Assembly: GCF_024704835.1 (NCBI RefSeq)
Contig: NZ_JAMXBE010000001.1
Coordinates: 434,001 to 498,000, forward strand
Direction of reading: 5' to 3'
Origin: Parapedobacter tibetensis
GTDB taxonomy: Bacteria > Bacteroidota > Bacteroidia > Sphingobacteriales > Sphingobacteriaceae
DNA length: 64,000 nucleotides
Every line of letters begins with the position of its first letter. The stretch's first letter is position 1. The translations under genes were made by a program, and so were the position numbers. Below are positions 25,456 through 33,903 of this stretch, piece by piece. Below the pieces are notes generated by a model. That model searched no databases. It saw nothing but the letters and a program-made list of their open reading frames with translations, and was not told the origin of the DNA.

Positions 25456-28206
25456 ATGTATATACTGAACACCAACTTTCTCCGACCTCTTTCTTTAACA
25501 GGCCTGGTATTTTGCATCACACTTTTGCTTCAGCTGCCATGCCTTGCCCAGTCACCATGGGAGCGTATTGCCCAGCGTCCGTCTACGTTGGGATTGGAAC
25601 AAGGTATCGACGAACTCACCATACCGCCTTTCAAACTCAAGCTCGTAAAAGCCTCCCAAACAGTGGCAGGGCTTATCCCCGTAGCCGATACGGCTTTCGA
25701 CTATACCCCTGATGAGCGGCTGGAGATGCGGGCAAAGGATGGCCTTTACCATTTGGGCGATATCAATTTCCGAATCAAAACCAATCAGAGCGAAGCATGG
25801 AAATCTTATTCCACCGCGACCAAAAGATCGCCGGTAGGCCCATTAGCCACTGCGGGCAATACCTTGGCCGCAGCTGATCTGGGGCCAACGTTACCTCCGG
25901 ATGCTCCAATTAGCGTGACACGTTTTTGGGAATCGGTGGATGGTCAGCTGGTGCTACGCTTTGAATTGACGAACAAGACAGGTGGAGAAATCGAGATTGG
26001 ATCATTGGGTATCCCTATGATTTTCAATAATATTCTGCAAGACAAACACCTGGATGAAGCCCATGCCGACAACGTGTTTTTCGATCCTTATATTGGTCAG
26101 GATGCCGGTTACCTACAAATCAATCGACTGCATGGTAATGGCCCCGTATTGTTGGTGCTACCCCATGAGAATGCGCCCTTCGAAGCTTACAATCCCTTGA
26201 ACGACGATCCTACTCCCCGCAGCATTGTATTCGAAGGTTTCCACGAGTGGATGATCCATAGCAAGGCCCACGCGGAAGCCGAATGGAAGGGTGTGGAACA
26301 ATGGAATGAATCGACTTCCACCCACCTCAAGGCCGGTGAATCCAAGAGCTTTGCCCTCAAGTTTGTCATGGCGCCTAGCATTCGCGAAATCGAGGGAACC
26401 CTCGCTACCCAAAAGCGCCCTGTGGCTGTTGGTATACCCGGCTATGTTGTTCCCCAGGATGTCCCTGCCAAGCTCTTCCTTCGTCACACCCATAAGGTAA
26501 CGTCAATAACCGCGTACCCAGCAGATGCGCTGATCATCGAAAAAGGTAAGCAGGCCAAAAGTGGCTGGGCGAACTATACCGTCAGGGGGAAAAATTGGGG
26601 AAGGGCAAGGCTCACCGTCACCTATGCTGATGGCCTCAAACAAACCATCAGCTACAAGGTCATCAAATCCGAGGCGGAAGTGGTGGCTGATTTGGGTCAT
26701 TTCCTTACCACTACACAATGGTATGAAAACGACAATGACCTCTTCGGCCGTTCCCCGTCCGTCATCAACTATGATTACGAGGCCAAGAAGCACCTCACCC
26801 AAGAGTCACGCGCATGGTATGCAGGGCTGAGCGATGAAGCAGGAGCCGGTAGTTGGCTTGCGGCCATCATGAAGCAGGTGCTGCAGCCCAACAAGACCGA
26901 GGTAGAAAAATTGAAACGCTTCGTCAATGAAACCCTTTGGGGCGGTATCCAGTACAACGAGGGCGAATTGCAATATGGTGTCAAAAAAAGTCTGTTTTTC
27001 TACGAACCCGATTCCATGCCTGCGGGCACCTACAGCGATACCATCAACTACCGTGGCTGGTCGGCCTGGCCTAAGAAGGAGGCAGACAACCCCGGACGAT
27101 CTTATAACTACCCACACGTCACGGCAGCACACTGGACGATGTACAGGCTGGCTCGCAACTATGTGGGCTTGGTCACTGAAACACCTTGGCAAACCTCCCT
27201 AGAACGGGCATACCACACCGCCATGGCCATGGTGAAACATGCGCCGTACTATGCGCAGTTCGGCCAGATGGAAGGCTCCATTTTCCTGTTGGTGCTCAAC
27301 GATCTTAAAGCGGAAGGACTTACCGACATGGCCAGCCAATTGGAAGCGGCCATGCGCAAACGTGCCGAGCATTGGCGTACACTGGCCTATCCCTTCGGCA
27401 GCGAGATGCCCTGGGATTCTACCGGGCAGGAAGAAGTATACTTATGGTCGCGCTACTTCGGTATTGACGACAAAGCGTTGGTGACTCTCAATGCCATCCT
27501 AGCCTACATGCCCACCCTACCCCATTGGGGGTACAACGGCAGTGCCCGCCGGTATTGGGATTTCGTGTATGGTGGCAAGCTTTCGCGCATCGAGCGGCAG
27601 CTGCACCATTATGGCTCGGCGCTCAACTCCATACCGGTGCTTACCCATTACCGAGACAACCCAGACGATTTTTACCTGCTCCGTGTGGGCCATGCAGGAG
27701 CCATGGGCGCACTAGCCAATATCACCGAAGATGGTTTCGGCCCGGCGGCGTTCCACTCTTACCCTGCTACATTGGCCATTGATGGGTATGCGGGCGACTA
27801 TGGCAGCGGTTTTTACGGCTACACGGTAAACGCTGGCACGTACATCACCCAGCATCCCGAATTTGGTTGGGTGGCCTTTAGTGGCATCCTCACGCAAAAA
27901 GGCGCGTGGATAACCACCAAGGTAACCACCGCTTCGCAAGCCAAAATCTTCATCGCTCCTATCGGCCTATGGATTACCGCGGATGCCGGCCGTATCGAGG
28001 AGGTGGCCTACAACGAAAAAACAGGTGAGGTGCGCATCACCTTCGCCGGGGCCGATGCGCATACGTCAAGCGCTTATCTCCAGTTGGCCGCTACGTCCGA
28101 ACATGCGAAATATTCCCTAGCTGGTTATGAAATAGACCAACGTGGACGGTATGAGGTGCCATTAACCGCAGCAAAGCAACTCATAACGGCATCCGCAGCA
28201 TTATAA
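25456..28206 (+). CDS. Large secreted glycosidase-like protein, probably DUF5695 family
   Basis: A 916-residue exported protein with a signal peptide ending CLAQ. The N-terminal half is beta-rich (LVLRFELTNKTGGEIEIGSLGIPMIFNN; DIPAKLFLRH-type strands), as in sugar-active sandwich domains. The C-terminal half (about 430-800) is helical with many aromatic and acidic residues (WYAGLSDEAGAGSW, YNYPHVTAAHWTMYRLARNY, MEGSIFLLVLNDL, EEVYLWSRYFGID), resembling an (alpha/alpha)6 barrel. I recall this arrangement as DUF5695, but cannot verify it here. A polysaccharide-degrading role is plausible. It stands between the sigma-controlled cluster and the convergent NmrA-like gene, whose stop it overlaps by 6 nt. 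Confidence 0.7.
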   Translation: MYILNTNFLRPLSLTGLVFCITLLLQLPCLAQSPWERIAQRPSTLGLEQGIDELTIPPFKLKLVKASQTVAGLIPVADTAFDYTPDERLEMRAKDGLYHLGDINFRIKTNQSEAWKSYSTATKRSPVGPLATAGNTLAAADLGPTLPPDAPISVTRFWESVDGQLVLRFELTNKTGGEIEIGSLGIPMIFNNILQDKHLDEAHADNVFFDPYIGQDAGYLQINRLHGNGPVLLVLPHENAPFEAYNPLNDDPTPRSIVFEGFHEWMIHSKAHAEAEWKGVEQWNESTSTHLKAGESKSFALKFVMAPSIREIEGTLATQKRPVAVGIPGYVVPQDVPAKLFLRHTHKVTSITAYPADALIIEKGKQAKSGWANYTVRGKNWGRARLTVTYADGLKQTISYKVIKSEAEVVADLGHFLTTTQWYENDNDLFGRSPSVINYDYEAKKHLTQESRAWYAGLSDEAGAGSWLAAIMKQVLQPNKTEVEKLKRFVNETLWGGIQYNEGELQYGVKKSLFFYEPDSMPAGTYSDTINYRGWSAWPKKEADNPGRSYNYPHVTAAHWTMYRLARNYVGLVTETPWQTSLERAYHTAMAMVKHAPYYAQFGQMEGSIFLLVLNDLKAEGLTDMASQLEAAMRKRAEHWRTLAYPFGSEMPWDSTGQEEVYLWSRYFGIDDKALVTLNAILAYMPTLPHWGYNGSARRYWDFVYGGKLSRIERQLHHYGSALNSIPVLTHYRDNPDDFYLLRVGHAGAMGALANITEDGFGPAAFHSYPATLAIDGYAGDYGSGFYGYTVNAGTYITQHPEFGWVAFSGILTQKGAWITTKVTTASQAKIFIAPIGLWITADAGRIEEVAYNEKTGEVRITFAGADAHTSSAYLQLAATSEHAKYSLAGYEIDQRGRYEVPLTAAKQLITASAAL

Positions 28207-28216
28207 GCTGCGGATG
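28190..28216. terminator. Perfect hairpin across two convergent stop codons
   Basis: CATCCGCAGC (28190-28199) and GCTGCGGATG (28207-28216) form a 10-bp perfect stem with a 7-nt loop. The loop contains both stop codons of the convergent genes, which overlap at 28201-28206. There is no clear T-run on either side, so it may slow or bound transcription rather than act as a classical terminator. Confidence 0.45.
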
Positions 28217-29052
28217 TAATCACTCGTTTTAAACCGCGGGCGGCCAAGCAAGTTTTCCAATTGGTCGTCCACTGCGGAAAACTCACCGATGCGAATACTT
28301 GCCGCCATACTTGCTATGAAATCAATCTCGCTTTGGGGGAGCCCGGTTTTCCCTAACTCCTCTTTATACGCTTCAGAAGGGATATCATGATGAGTAGCAT
28401 CCAAGCGTTTTTCCGATCTAAGCAGGGTCGCTATATCTGCGAAGGAAAAAGCTTCGTCACCAGTAATCCGGTAAGTCGCCTTATGATGCCCATCACCCGT
28501 GAGTACATTCGCTAATGCCTCGGCCATATCCGTCCGGGCAGCAAAACTGACCTTGCCTTCACCACTGGGGTAATAAATCTGGCCATCTTGTACGGCGCTG
28601 CCAATGAACATCGGAATGGTTTCCTGGTACATGCTGTTCCTAAAAAAGGTGTAGTCCAGCCCGCTGTCCTTGATCGCTTGTTCGGTAGTCGAGCAGATGC
28701 GGCCGGCACCGAACACCGCGTTGGGGCTAGGTGTCAGCGTGCTTGTATAGATAATCTTCTCCACGCCCGCCGCCTTAGCCGCTTTCACCACATTTAATTC
28801 ATGTTGTTGCCCCAATGCCCCCGTAGCGGACGCTGAAATCTGCAGTAGCTTTTCCACACCCGAAAATGCCCGAACCAAAGACTCAGGATCATCGTAATCG
28901 GCCTGCCGAATTGCGATACCGCTGTCGCGATACGACGTCAATTTTTTCGGATCCCTTACCACGGCTACTACCCGGTTTGGATCCATTTTCTTTGTTAAAT
29001 GGGAAAGGGTCAATTGCCCTAGATTTCCACTTGCTCCAGTTATTGCTATCAT
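28201..29052 (-). CDS. NmrA-like/QorB-type NAD(P)-binding oxidoreductase
   Basis: A 283-residue cytoplasmic atypical short-chain dehydrogenase. The nucleotide-binding motif GASGNLGQ follows the first strand (MIAITGASGN), then VVAVVRDPKKL, ADYDDPESLVRAFSGVEKLLQISASA, KIIYTSTLTPS and a C-terminal substrate region. Relatives are NAD(P)H:quinone oxidoreductases (QorB) and NmrA-type sensors. ATG 29052 is chosen because it puts the Rossmann strand at the N-terminus; the longer ORF to 29121 adds an unrelated hydrophobic tail. It lies 102 bp downstream of a TetR regulator on the same strand, so it is probably its main target. Confidence 0.88.
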   Translation of the reverse strand: MIAITGASGNLGQLTLSHLTKKMDPNRVVAVVRDPKKLTSYRDSGIAIRQADYDDPESLVRAFSGVEKLLQISASATGALGQQHELNVVKAAKAAGVEKIIYTSTLTPSPNAVFGAGRICSTTEQAIKDSGLDYTFFRNSMYQETIPMFIGSAVQDGQIYYPSGEGKVSFAARTDMAEALANVLTGDGHHKATYRITGDEAFSFADIATLLRSEKRLDATHHDIPSEAYKEELGKTGLPQSEIDFIASMAASIRIGEFSAVDDQLENLLGRPRFKTSDYIRSL

Positions 29053-29154
29053 TTTTAAATAATTTATCCAGCAAAAATAAGGGTGATAAAGTGAGCAAAA
29101 TTGAACAAAACCGACAACCACGTGTCAACGGATCGATAAACAATAGCCGTTTTT

Positions 29155-29811
29155 TTAATCCACGGGCGGCGAGTGAGATAAATCGCCATAGGCACAGTTC
29201 AAAACATGGCTTACGGCTTTTTGAATCCGTTTGAAGCCATCCGGTTCGTTGATATCAATTTCACAGAAAAGACTATCGGTTGCCTTAGCATGCAGTACCA
29301 AGTAGTATATACCACCCACCAATAAAGCTGCAATCGCCCGCAGGTCTACATCCTTTCCATCCAACTCCTTATCGGATAATGCGAAAAACGCCTTGCTTAG
29401 CTTTTCCCGTTCTTCGCAGACGTCGTACATGATTTCCGTACGCTCGCTGATTTGCCATAAAACGATTTTCTGCATTTCTTCATTATCATAGAAATACCGG
29501 AATTGGTTTAGGAGCAGCGTCTCCAATAGCTCTTTGGTGCCTTTACCACCGATTTCCTCTGCAAGGGTAGGTGCATTGCCAGCAGCAGCAACCCAATAGT
29601 CCTTTCCCTTGACATAGATTTCTATAAGGTTGTCTACCGTACCGAAGTATAGGGAGATTGCCCGGCGGCTCATCCCGGCAGCCTCTGCGATATTGGTTGC
29701 TGTCAATCCGGTGTATCCCTTGGTTTGGATGACCGTACCAACGGCATTTATAAGTTTGAGTTTCGATCGTTCCTTATCGTTGATTTTGCCCTGATATCTT
29801 TTCCTTGCCAT
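29155..29811 (-). CDS. TetR-family transcriptional regulator
   Basis: A 218-residue repressor-type protein with the TetR helix-turn-helix at about residues 12-58 (KLKLINAVGTVIQTKGYTGLTATNIAEAAGMSRRAISLYFGTVDNL) and an all-helical ligand domain after it. ATG 29811 (MARKRYQGK) is preferred to the upstream 29853. A 16-bp palindrome 20 nt upstream of this start is a likely autoregulatory operator. With the NmrA/QorB-like gene downstream it forms a small stress-response unit; the inducer is unknown, perhaps a quinone or electrophile (inference). Confidence 0.92.
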   Translation of the reverse strand: MARKRYQGKINDKERSKLKLINAVGTVIQTKGYTGLTATNIAEAAGMSRRAISLYFGTVDNLIEIYVKGKDYWVAAAGNAPTLAEEIGGKGTKELLETLLLNQFRYFYDNEEMQKIVLWQISERTEIMYDVCEEREKLSKAFFALSDKELDGKDVDLRAIAALLVGGIYYLVLHAKATDSLFCEIDINEPDGFKRIQKAVSHVLNCAYGDLSHSPPVD

Positions 29812-29830
29812 AGCATTATAGTTTAGTAAG

Positions 29831-29846
29831 TGCATAAAGTTATGCA
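29831..29846 (-). promoter_or_regulatory. Palindromic TetR operator
   Basis: TGCATAA-AG-TTATGCA is a perfect 7+7-bp inverted repeat with a 2-nt centre, the size typical of TetR-family operators. It lies 20 nt upstream of the regulator's ATG, where a bound repressor would block the promoter of the TetR-oxidoreductase pair. Confidence 0.65.
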
Positions 29847-29907
29847 TTACCATCTATTTTTTAACGATGGCTTATGGTTAAAGGTATGCCTAGGGGAGAA
29901 AAAAATG

Positions 29908-31392
29908 CTAAGCGTTTTTGGCAACCTCCCAGTATCCGCCTTTGTCAGGTCCGATTCTTTTGATAAGCCCTCCACGTTTTAGTTTATCCAGATCACGTTT
30001 TATGGTACTTCTGCTCACTCCCAAGCGCTCCCCTAAAGCCGCCCCTGAAATATAGGGGTCAGAAGCTATAAACGAAAGTATTTCATTGAGGCGTCTTTCT
30101 GGTTCATTTTCTGGTTCATTTTCTGGTTCATTTTCTGGTTCATTCGACAAAAAAGCAGGATGAATTGGCAACGTCGCTAAAAAACTCACCCGATTGACAT
30201 CGGTTTCAAAAACCGGCTCAGGAGACCCGTTGTTCTTCATTTCGCGGTATATTTTCGGAAAACCTGTTCCCCGTCCTTCCGTCAGGTCTAACTCTTTCAG
30301 GAAATCCCCAATACGGCGATTCCTGTAATCCCGGCTTACCACTCGCCCCGATTTAAGCGTTTCATTGGTAATGGGAGGCAGCGGACCGGGGAAACTGAGT
30401 ATTTCAATTTTATCGGGGTGTATATTGATTTCAATGCTGCTTTGGTGCTCATAGCTGCGATGATAATAGGCGTTAACAAGCGTTTCTTCTACGACCTCAA
30501 AGGGGAAATTATAAAACCGGTTGGCCTCAGCCCTACCTTTCACTTTCACCACTTTTTCAGCGATTACATTACTCTTGAGAAAATCCAGTGTAGTCCTTAT
30601 CTGGCGATGAATGGGGCCTTTAAACGTATGCTCAGTAAATTCTGTTCCTGTATCGTCTCTGAACTGGATAACTTCTGTGATTGCTCCGCGAAAGAACTGA
30701 TTGGGATTTGGGTTAAAGAACAGCAGGCCGGCATTTATTGGCCTTAGATATTCGGCCGGACCTTCAGCAATACGCATCCTGCGGCACAGGTCACCAAAAG
30801 GCATGGTAGTCGAAAGCTCAAACAAGTCGCTTTTTATTTCTTGCAGAAACTCTCTTATCAATCCCAGATCAAGGTCTTGCAGTGTGGCATGATGATTCAC
30901 GCGATCGTCAAAGGGAACAGTAGCTGCCAATTCCATTAATTGTTTGACCTCGACATGATTCGCCTTTACGGTTGTCGATCCTCGGCGAATATAATACTGC
31001 TTAGTTCCTTTCACTGACCACGAAACGGGAGCTTTGTAAGGTCTTGTTTGCCCTCCAGGCACCCATATGATAAAAATGGTTTTACCATTAAATTCAACAG
31101 GTTCGGTGACTGGGGAATAAAATGGATCAAGGGTATTAGTAAGCCTGACCAGCTCCTTTTGTATTCTGTCAATCTGGTTAGCTTTTAATCCAACAGGGGG
31201 AAATACGGGCACACCCTCCTGCTCAGCAATTCCGATAATGATATAGCCTCCGCCCCAATTGTTGACATCGTTTGCGAAAGCACACATGGTATGCAATACA
31301 TCCTCTGGATTCCAGCCTGTTTTGAATTCTATCCGGTCCCACTCGACGGTTTTACCGGTAATTAAATCGCGTATATTGATTGGGAGCGCCAT
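29908..31392 (-). CDS. AlbA_2-domain ATP-binding transcriptional regulator (RecG-like helicase-related family)
   Basis: A 494-residue protein. The N-terminal AlbA_2/Schlafen-type domain (about 1-135) reads DRIEFKTGWNPEDVLHTMCAFANDVNNWGGGYIIIGIAE, with YIRRGSTT. The central region (about 270-420) has an ATP-binding core seen in this family (NFPFEVVEETLVNAYYHRSYEHQSSIEINIHPDKIEILSFPGPLPP and LTEGRGTGFPKIYREMKNNG). A C-terminal DeoR-like winged helix (about 430-494) has SGAALGERLGVSRSTIKRDLDKLKRGGLIKRIG. A four-fold Asn-Glu-Pro-Glu repeat links the last two. ATG 31392 gives the usual N-terminus. Targets are unknown; such genes are often accessory or defence-adjacent. Confidence 0.85.
   Translation of the reverse strand: MALPINIRDLITGKTVEWDRIEFKTGWNPEDVLHTMCAFANDVNNWGGGYIIIGIAEQEGVPVFPPVGLKANQIDRIQKELVRLTNTLDPFYSPVTEPVEFNGKTIFIIWVPGGQTRPYKAPVSWSVKGTKQYYIRRGSTTVKANHVEVKQLMELAATVPFDDRVNHHATLQDLDLGLIREFLQEIKSDLFELSTTMPFGDLCRRMRIAEGPAEYLRPINAGLLFFNPNPNQFFRGAITEVIQFRDDTGTEFTEHTFKGPIHRQIRTTLDFLKSNVIAEKVVKVKGRAEANRFYNFPFEVVEETLVNAYYHRSYEHQSSIEINIHPDKIEILSFPGPLPPITNETLKSGRVVSRDYRNRRIGDFLKELDLTEGRGTGFPKIYREMKNNGSPEPVFETDVNRVSFLATLPIHPAFLSNEPENEPENEPENEPERRLNEILSFIASDPYISGAALGERLGVSRSTIKRDLDKLKRGGLIKRIGPDKGGYWEVAKNA
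30099..30144. repeat. 12-bp tandem repeat inside the AlbA_2 gene
   Basis: CTGGTTCATTTT is repeated 3.8 times without mismatch, encoding four Asn-Glu-Pro-Glu units in the linker before the winged helix. The 12-bp period keeps frame, so copy-number change would only vary linker length. Confidence 0.9.
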
Positions 31393-31460
31393 CAGGTTCA
31401 AAAAATAAGCTACGCAGCAAATATGCGTATTTTTTCTCCGTAACAACGGCTTTTTTAACG

Positions 31461-31581
31461 GATTTAGCGCTTCGCTTAAATTTATTTCGCAGGGATAGCC
31501 GGAAGCTTATCAAAAGAAATTTGACGAAGGTGCAGCCAAAAAGAGACATAAAAAACTTATTCGATAAATCTTAAACAGGCT
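31461..31581. repeat. Dispersed intergenic repeat, copy A
   Basis: The segment containing TTTCGCAGGGATAGCCGGAAGC (from 31485), GAAGGTGCAGCCAAAAAGAG and ATAAATCTTAAACAGGCTCT is nearly identical to parts of 62148-62322. Copy A lacks a roughly 60-bp central block found in copy B. It abuts the stop of the oxoamine synthase gene and fills the gap to the AlbA_2 gene. It is likely a miniature transposon-like or remnant insertion element; no transposase is visible. Confidence 0.7.
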
Positions 31582-32742
31582 CTAAGCGTCTTTGGCTATT
31601 TTAAGTTTCCGGTTTACGTAATCGAATGCGTTGAGGGCCTTGTCCAAATGCTCGCGGGTATGCGTGGCCATAAGGCTTGTCCGTATACGGGCATCCTTTC
31701 GGGAAACTCCGGGATAGACGATGCAGTTGGCATATACCCCCGCATTGAATAACAACCGTGCAACTTTTTCAGTTTTATGGGCATCCCCTATTTTTATGGG
31801 TATTATTGGGGAAGCTGTAATGCCGATGTCCAATTTCATATCCAACAGGCCCTGTTTGTAATATGCGACATTATCCGCAAGTTTCTTGCGCCATTCGGGT
31901 TCCTCGTCTATCAGGTCAATGGCTTTAAGCAACCCCACAGCGGCGGGTGTGGATGTGGACGAAAAGACCTGCTGCCGCGATTGGAATCTAAGGTAGTTTA
32001 CCATTTCAGGTTTGGCGACTATGAACCCACCGATGTGGGCAAAGGCTTTGCTCAGTGTGCCGGAGATAATATCTACTTCATCAAGCAGGTCGAAAAGCTC
32101 GATACACCCCCTACCCCGCTCCCCAATAACACCTATGCCATGCGCATCATCCACCATAAGATATGCGCCGTACTGTTTTGTCAGGGCATGGATTTCATCC
32201 ATTTTCGCAAAGTCGCCATCCTGTGAATATACCCCGTCTATAATCACGAGACGCGTCAGGTACTTCGCTTGTGCATCGGCCAATGCTCTTTCAAGATGAA
32301 CGAGGCTGTTGTGCGGAAACCGCTTGGTGTTCGTACCCATCAACCCTTCATACACTGAGGCGTGAACGGCCATATCCACGATGGCGCAATCATCACTTTT
32401 CATCAGAGCCAAGAGGGTTGAGCTATTGGCGGTATAGCCCGTGGTGTACACCAAGCAAGAGCCTGTTGGCCGACCGAAAAAATGTGACAGACTGTCTTCG
32501 AGTTGCACATGATATTCATGGTGACCACCTATAAGCGGGGATGCTCCCGCACCAGCGCCATATTTTTTGATTCCCTCAATGGCGGCAGCCTTGACTTTCG
32601 GATGTTGCGTGAAGTTAAGGTAATCATTCGACACCAAGCTGACACAGGTTTTCCATTCGTAGTAGTATGGCGACAGTACTTCCACAACAGGGCCGCAGCC
32701 TTTGGTGATAAAACGGAAGTTCATCTGGTCGTGTCCAAGCAT
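31582..32742 (-). CDS. Alpha-oxoamine synthase family PLP enzyme (BioF/KBL/serine palmitoyltransferase-like), N-terminus interrupted
   Basis: A 386-residue fold-type I PLP enzyme when read from ATG 32742. Motifs: SNDYLNFTQHPKVKAAAIEGIKKYGAGAGASPLIGGHHEYH, YTTGYTANSS, VDDAHGIGVIGERGRGC and the PLP-lysine motif GTLSKAFAHIGGF. Such enzymes condense an amino acid with an acyl-CoA (glycine acetyltransferase, 8-amino-7-oxononanoate synthase, serine palmitoyltransferase); which reaction is used here is not decided. The family-typical N-terminus continues upstream in the same frame to ATG 32856 but holds a TAA at codon 30, so the gene is either broken or restarts at 32742. Restart would lose 38 residues outside the PLP core. 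The last bases abut dispersed repeat copy A. Confidence 0.85.
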   Translation of the reverse strand: MLGHDQMNFRFITKGCGPVVEVLSPYYYEWKTCVSLVSNDYLNFTQHPKVKAAAIEGIKKYGAGAGASPLIGGHHEYHVQLEDSLSHFFGRPTGSCLVYTTGYTANSSTLLALMKSDDCAIVDMAVHASVYEGLMGTNTKRFPHNSLVHLERALADAQAKYLTRLVIIDGVYSQDGDFAKMDEIHALTKQYGAYLMVDDAHGIGVIGERGRGCIELFDLLDEVDIISGTLSKAFAHIGGFIVAKPEMVNYLRFQSRQQVFSSTSTPAAVGLLKAIDLIDEEPEWRKKLADNVAYYKQGLLDMKLDIGITASPIIPIKIGDAHKTEKVARLLFNAGVYANCIVYPGVSRKDARIRTSLMATHTREHLDKALNAFDYVNRKLKIAKDA

Positions 32743-32856
32743 GTGGTCGGTAAAATCTGCAAAAATTTATGCCCTCTGGAATGCGTCAAGGCCATGGATT
32801 TCTTCAAAATCCTTGAAACTTGCCTTTGTAAAATCAATGTTGTGGGTGGTCGGCAT
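32743..32856 (-). pseudogene. Interrupted N-terminal codons of the oxoamine synthase (in-frame TAA)
   Basis: From ATG 32856 the frame reads MPTTHNIDFTKASFKDFEEI, HGLDAFQRA, stop (TAA, 32767-32769), IFADFTDH, then the main ORF. Both sides look like one continuous family N-terminus, and a single base change from CAA or GAA would explain the stop. Total length without it, 424 residues, fits this family. Sequencing error, recent nonsense mutation or translational restart are all possible. Confidence 0.75.
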
Positions 32857-32890
32857 AAAACAGCAAATTAACTGATAATCAAATATGGCA

Positions 32891-32916
32891 TAATATTCCC
32901 ATTAGCGGGAATAATT
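32891..32916. promoter_or_regulatory. Palindromic operator, copy 1
   Basis: TATTCCC-attagc-GGGAATA is a perfect 7-bp inverted repeat with 6-nt centre, extended imperfectly to 10 bp each side. It lies 35 nt upstream of the oxoamine synthase start at 32856. A close copy is centred 65 bp away at 32956-32982. Confidence 0.6.
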
Positions 32917-32955
32917 TAAACCATTATATTTTTCGGTAACAGACAAATTACGACT

Positions 32956-32982
32956 ACAATATCCCACAAGCGGGAATATTGT
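32956..32982. promoter_or_regulatory. Palindromic operator, copy 2
   Basis: ACAATAT-CCC-acaagc-GGGAATATTGT repeats the palindrome of copy 1 with one missing T in the left arm and the same partial centre (a-agc), in the same orientation. The two sites lie in the divergent 238-bp region between the oxoamine synthase and the outer-membrane protein, and are about six helical turns apart. They suggest cooperative binding of one dimeric regulator, not identified here. Confidence 0.6.
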
Positions 32983-33124
32983 TTAAATTAGTGGCGTATA
33001 TTATCAGTTGTTTTAATATCAAATTAATTATAGGCTTAAATAATAGCCACAACCAAGAATTACAGTGATTAATCACCAATAACAATCAAATCCTATGAAA
33101 AAAATTTATCACCGTAAGGCCATT

Positions 33125-33817
33125 ATGAATTATAAGAAATTACTTTCCTTGCTTGCTTTAATAAATGTTGCCGAAATTTGTTGCGCTCAGATAGAATGGG
33201 ATGTAAGAGCCGGCTTGAATTATTCCAATATTTCCGCCAAAGACCAGGACGGGAGGAAAGCAAGCACATCATCCGTGCCGGGAATATATCTGGGACTTGG
33301 CGCAGCCATCCATTTTTCCGAAGAGTTTACCCTTAGTCCCGCCCTTGTATACGCAAAACGGGGTTTTAAGCAGAAAGGATCATCACATATTGGTTGGGGC
33401 GATGATTTTGAAGCCAAGGTTTCGTATATTGAATTGCCTGTTGATTTCTTATACAGTCCGAAAATCGGCCCCGGTATGCTTTTGCTGGCGGTGGGGCCGT
33501 ATGTGGGCTACGGAGCCGGAGGCAGATGGACAACGAGCGGAACCGTGCTGATTGGCGATGTCGTGATAGAGGGAAAAGGCGATATAGCTTTCCAAAACGA
33601 CGCATCCCATAGCGCCGACATGAACACTCATGTTTTTGCGAAACCTTGGGATTATGGAGCACATTTCAAGATCGGATACGCACTTTTCAACCAATATTCC
33701 GTATCGTTTGATATGCAACAGGGCATAGCAGATCTACAGCCAAGATGGGCAGATTATAGACCCGAAAGTACGGTAAGAAACAGATCTTTCGGTGTGTCAG
33801 TCGGCTATAGGTTTTAG
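33125..33817 (+). CDS. Outer-membrane beta-barrel protein (porin-like)
   Basis: A 230-residue exported protein. The signal peptide MNYKKLLSLLALINVAEICCAQ supports ATG 33125 over 33095. The mature part alternates amphipathic strands (WDVRAGLNYSNISAK, GIYLGLGAAIHFSEEFTLSPALVYAKRGFK, VSYIELPVDFLYSPKIGPGMLLLAVGPYVGYGAGG) and ends FGVSVGYRF, a C-terminal aromatic barrel signature. This is the outer-membrane beta-barrel (OmpA-barrel/PorT-like) type common in Bacteroidota; no OmpA peptidoglycan domain is attached. It is divergent from the oxoamine synthase gene across the twin palindromes. Function unknown. Confidence 0.85.
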   Translation: MNYKKLLSLLALINVAEICCAQIEWDVRAGLNYSNISAKDQDGRKASTSSVPGIYLGLGAAIHFSEEFTLSPALVYAKRGFKQKGSSHIGWGDDFEAKVSYIELPVDFLYSPKIGPGMLLLAVGPYVGYGAGGRWTTSGTVLIGDVVIEGKGDIAFQNDASHSADMNTHVFAKPWDYGAHFKIGYALFNQYSVSFDMQQGIADLQPRWADYRPESTVRNRSFGVSVGYRF

Positions 33818-33903
33818 CTTGGTGGAATCGTTTAAATTGTCAGGGCTAGGTTGGTTGTCAGAACGTAAAGTTTGCCCCCAATTGACATTTAATTCACATT
33901 CCC

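Noticed and set aside
31380-31574. ORF across repeat copy A as a transposase
   Set aside because: No transposase motif; it only spans the repeat and the gene start region.
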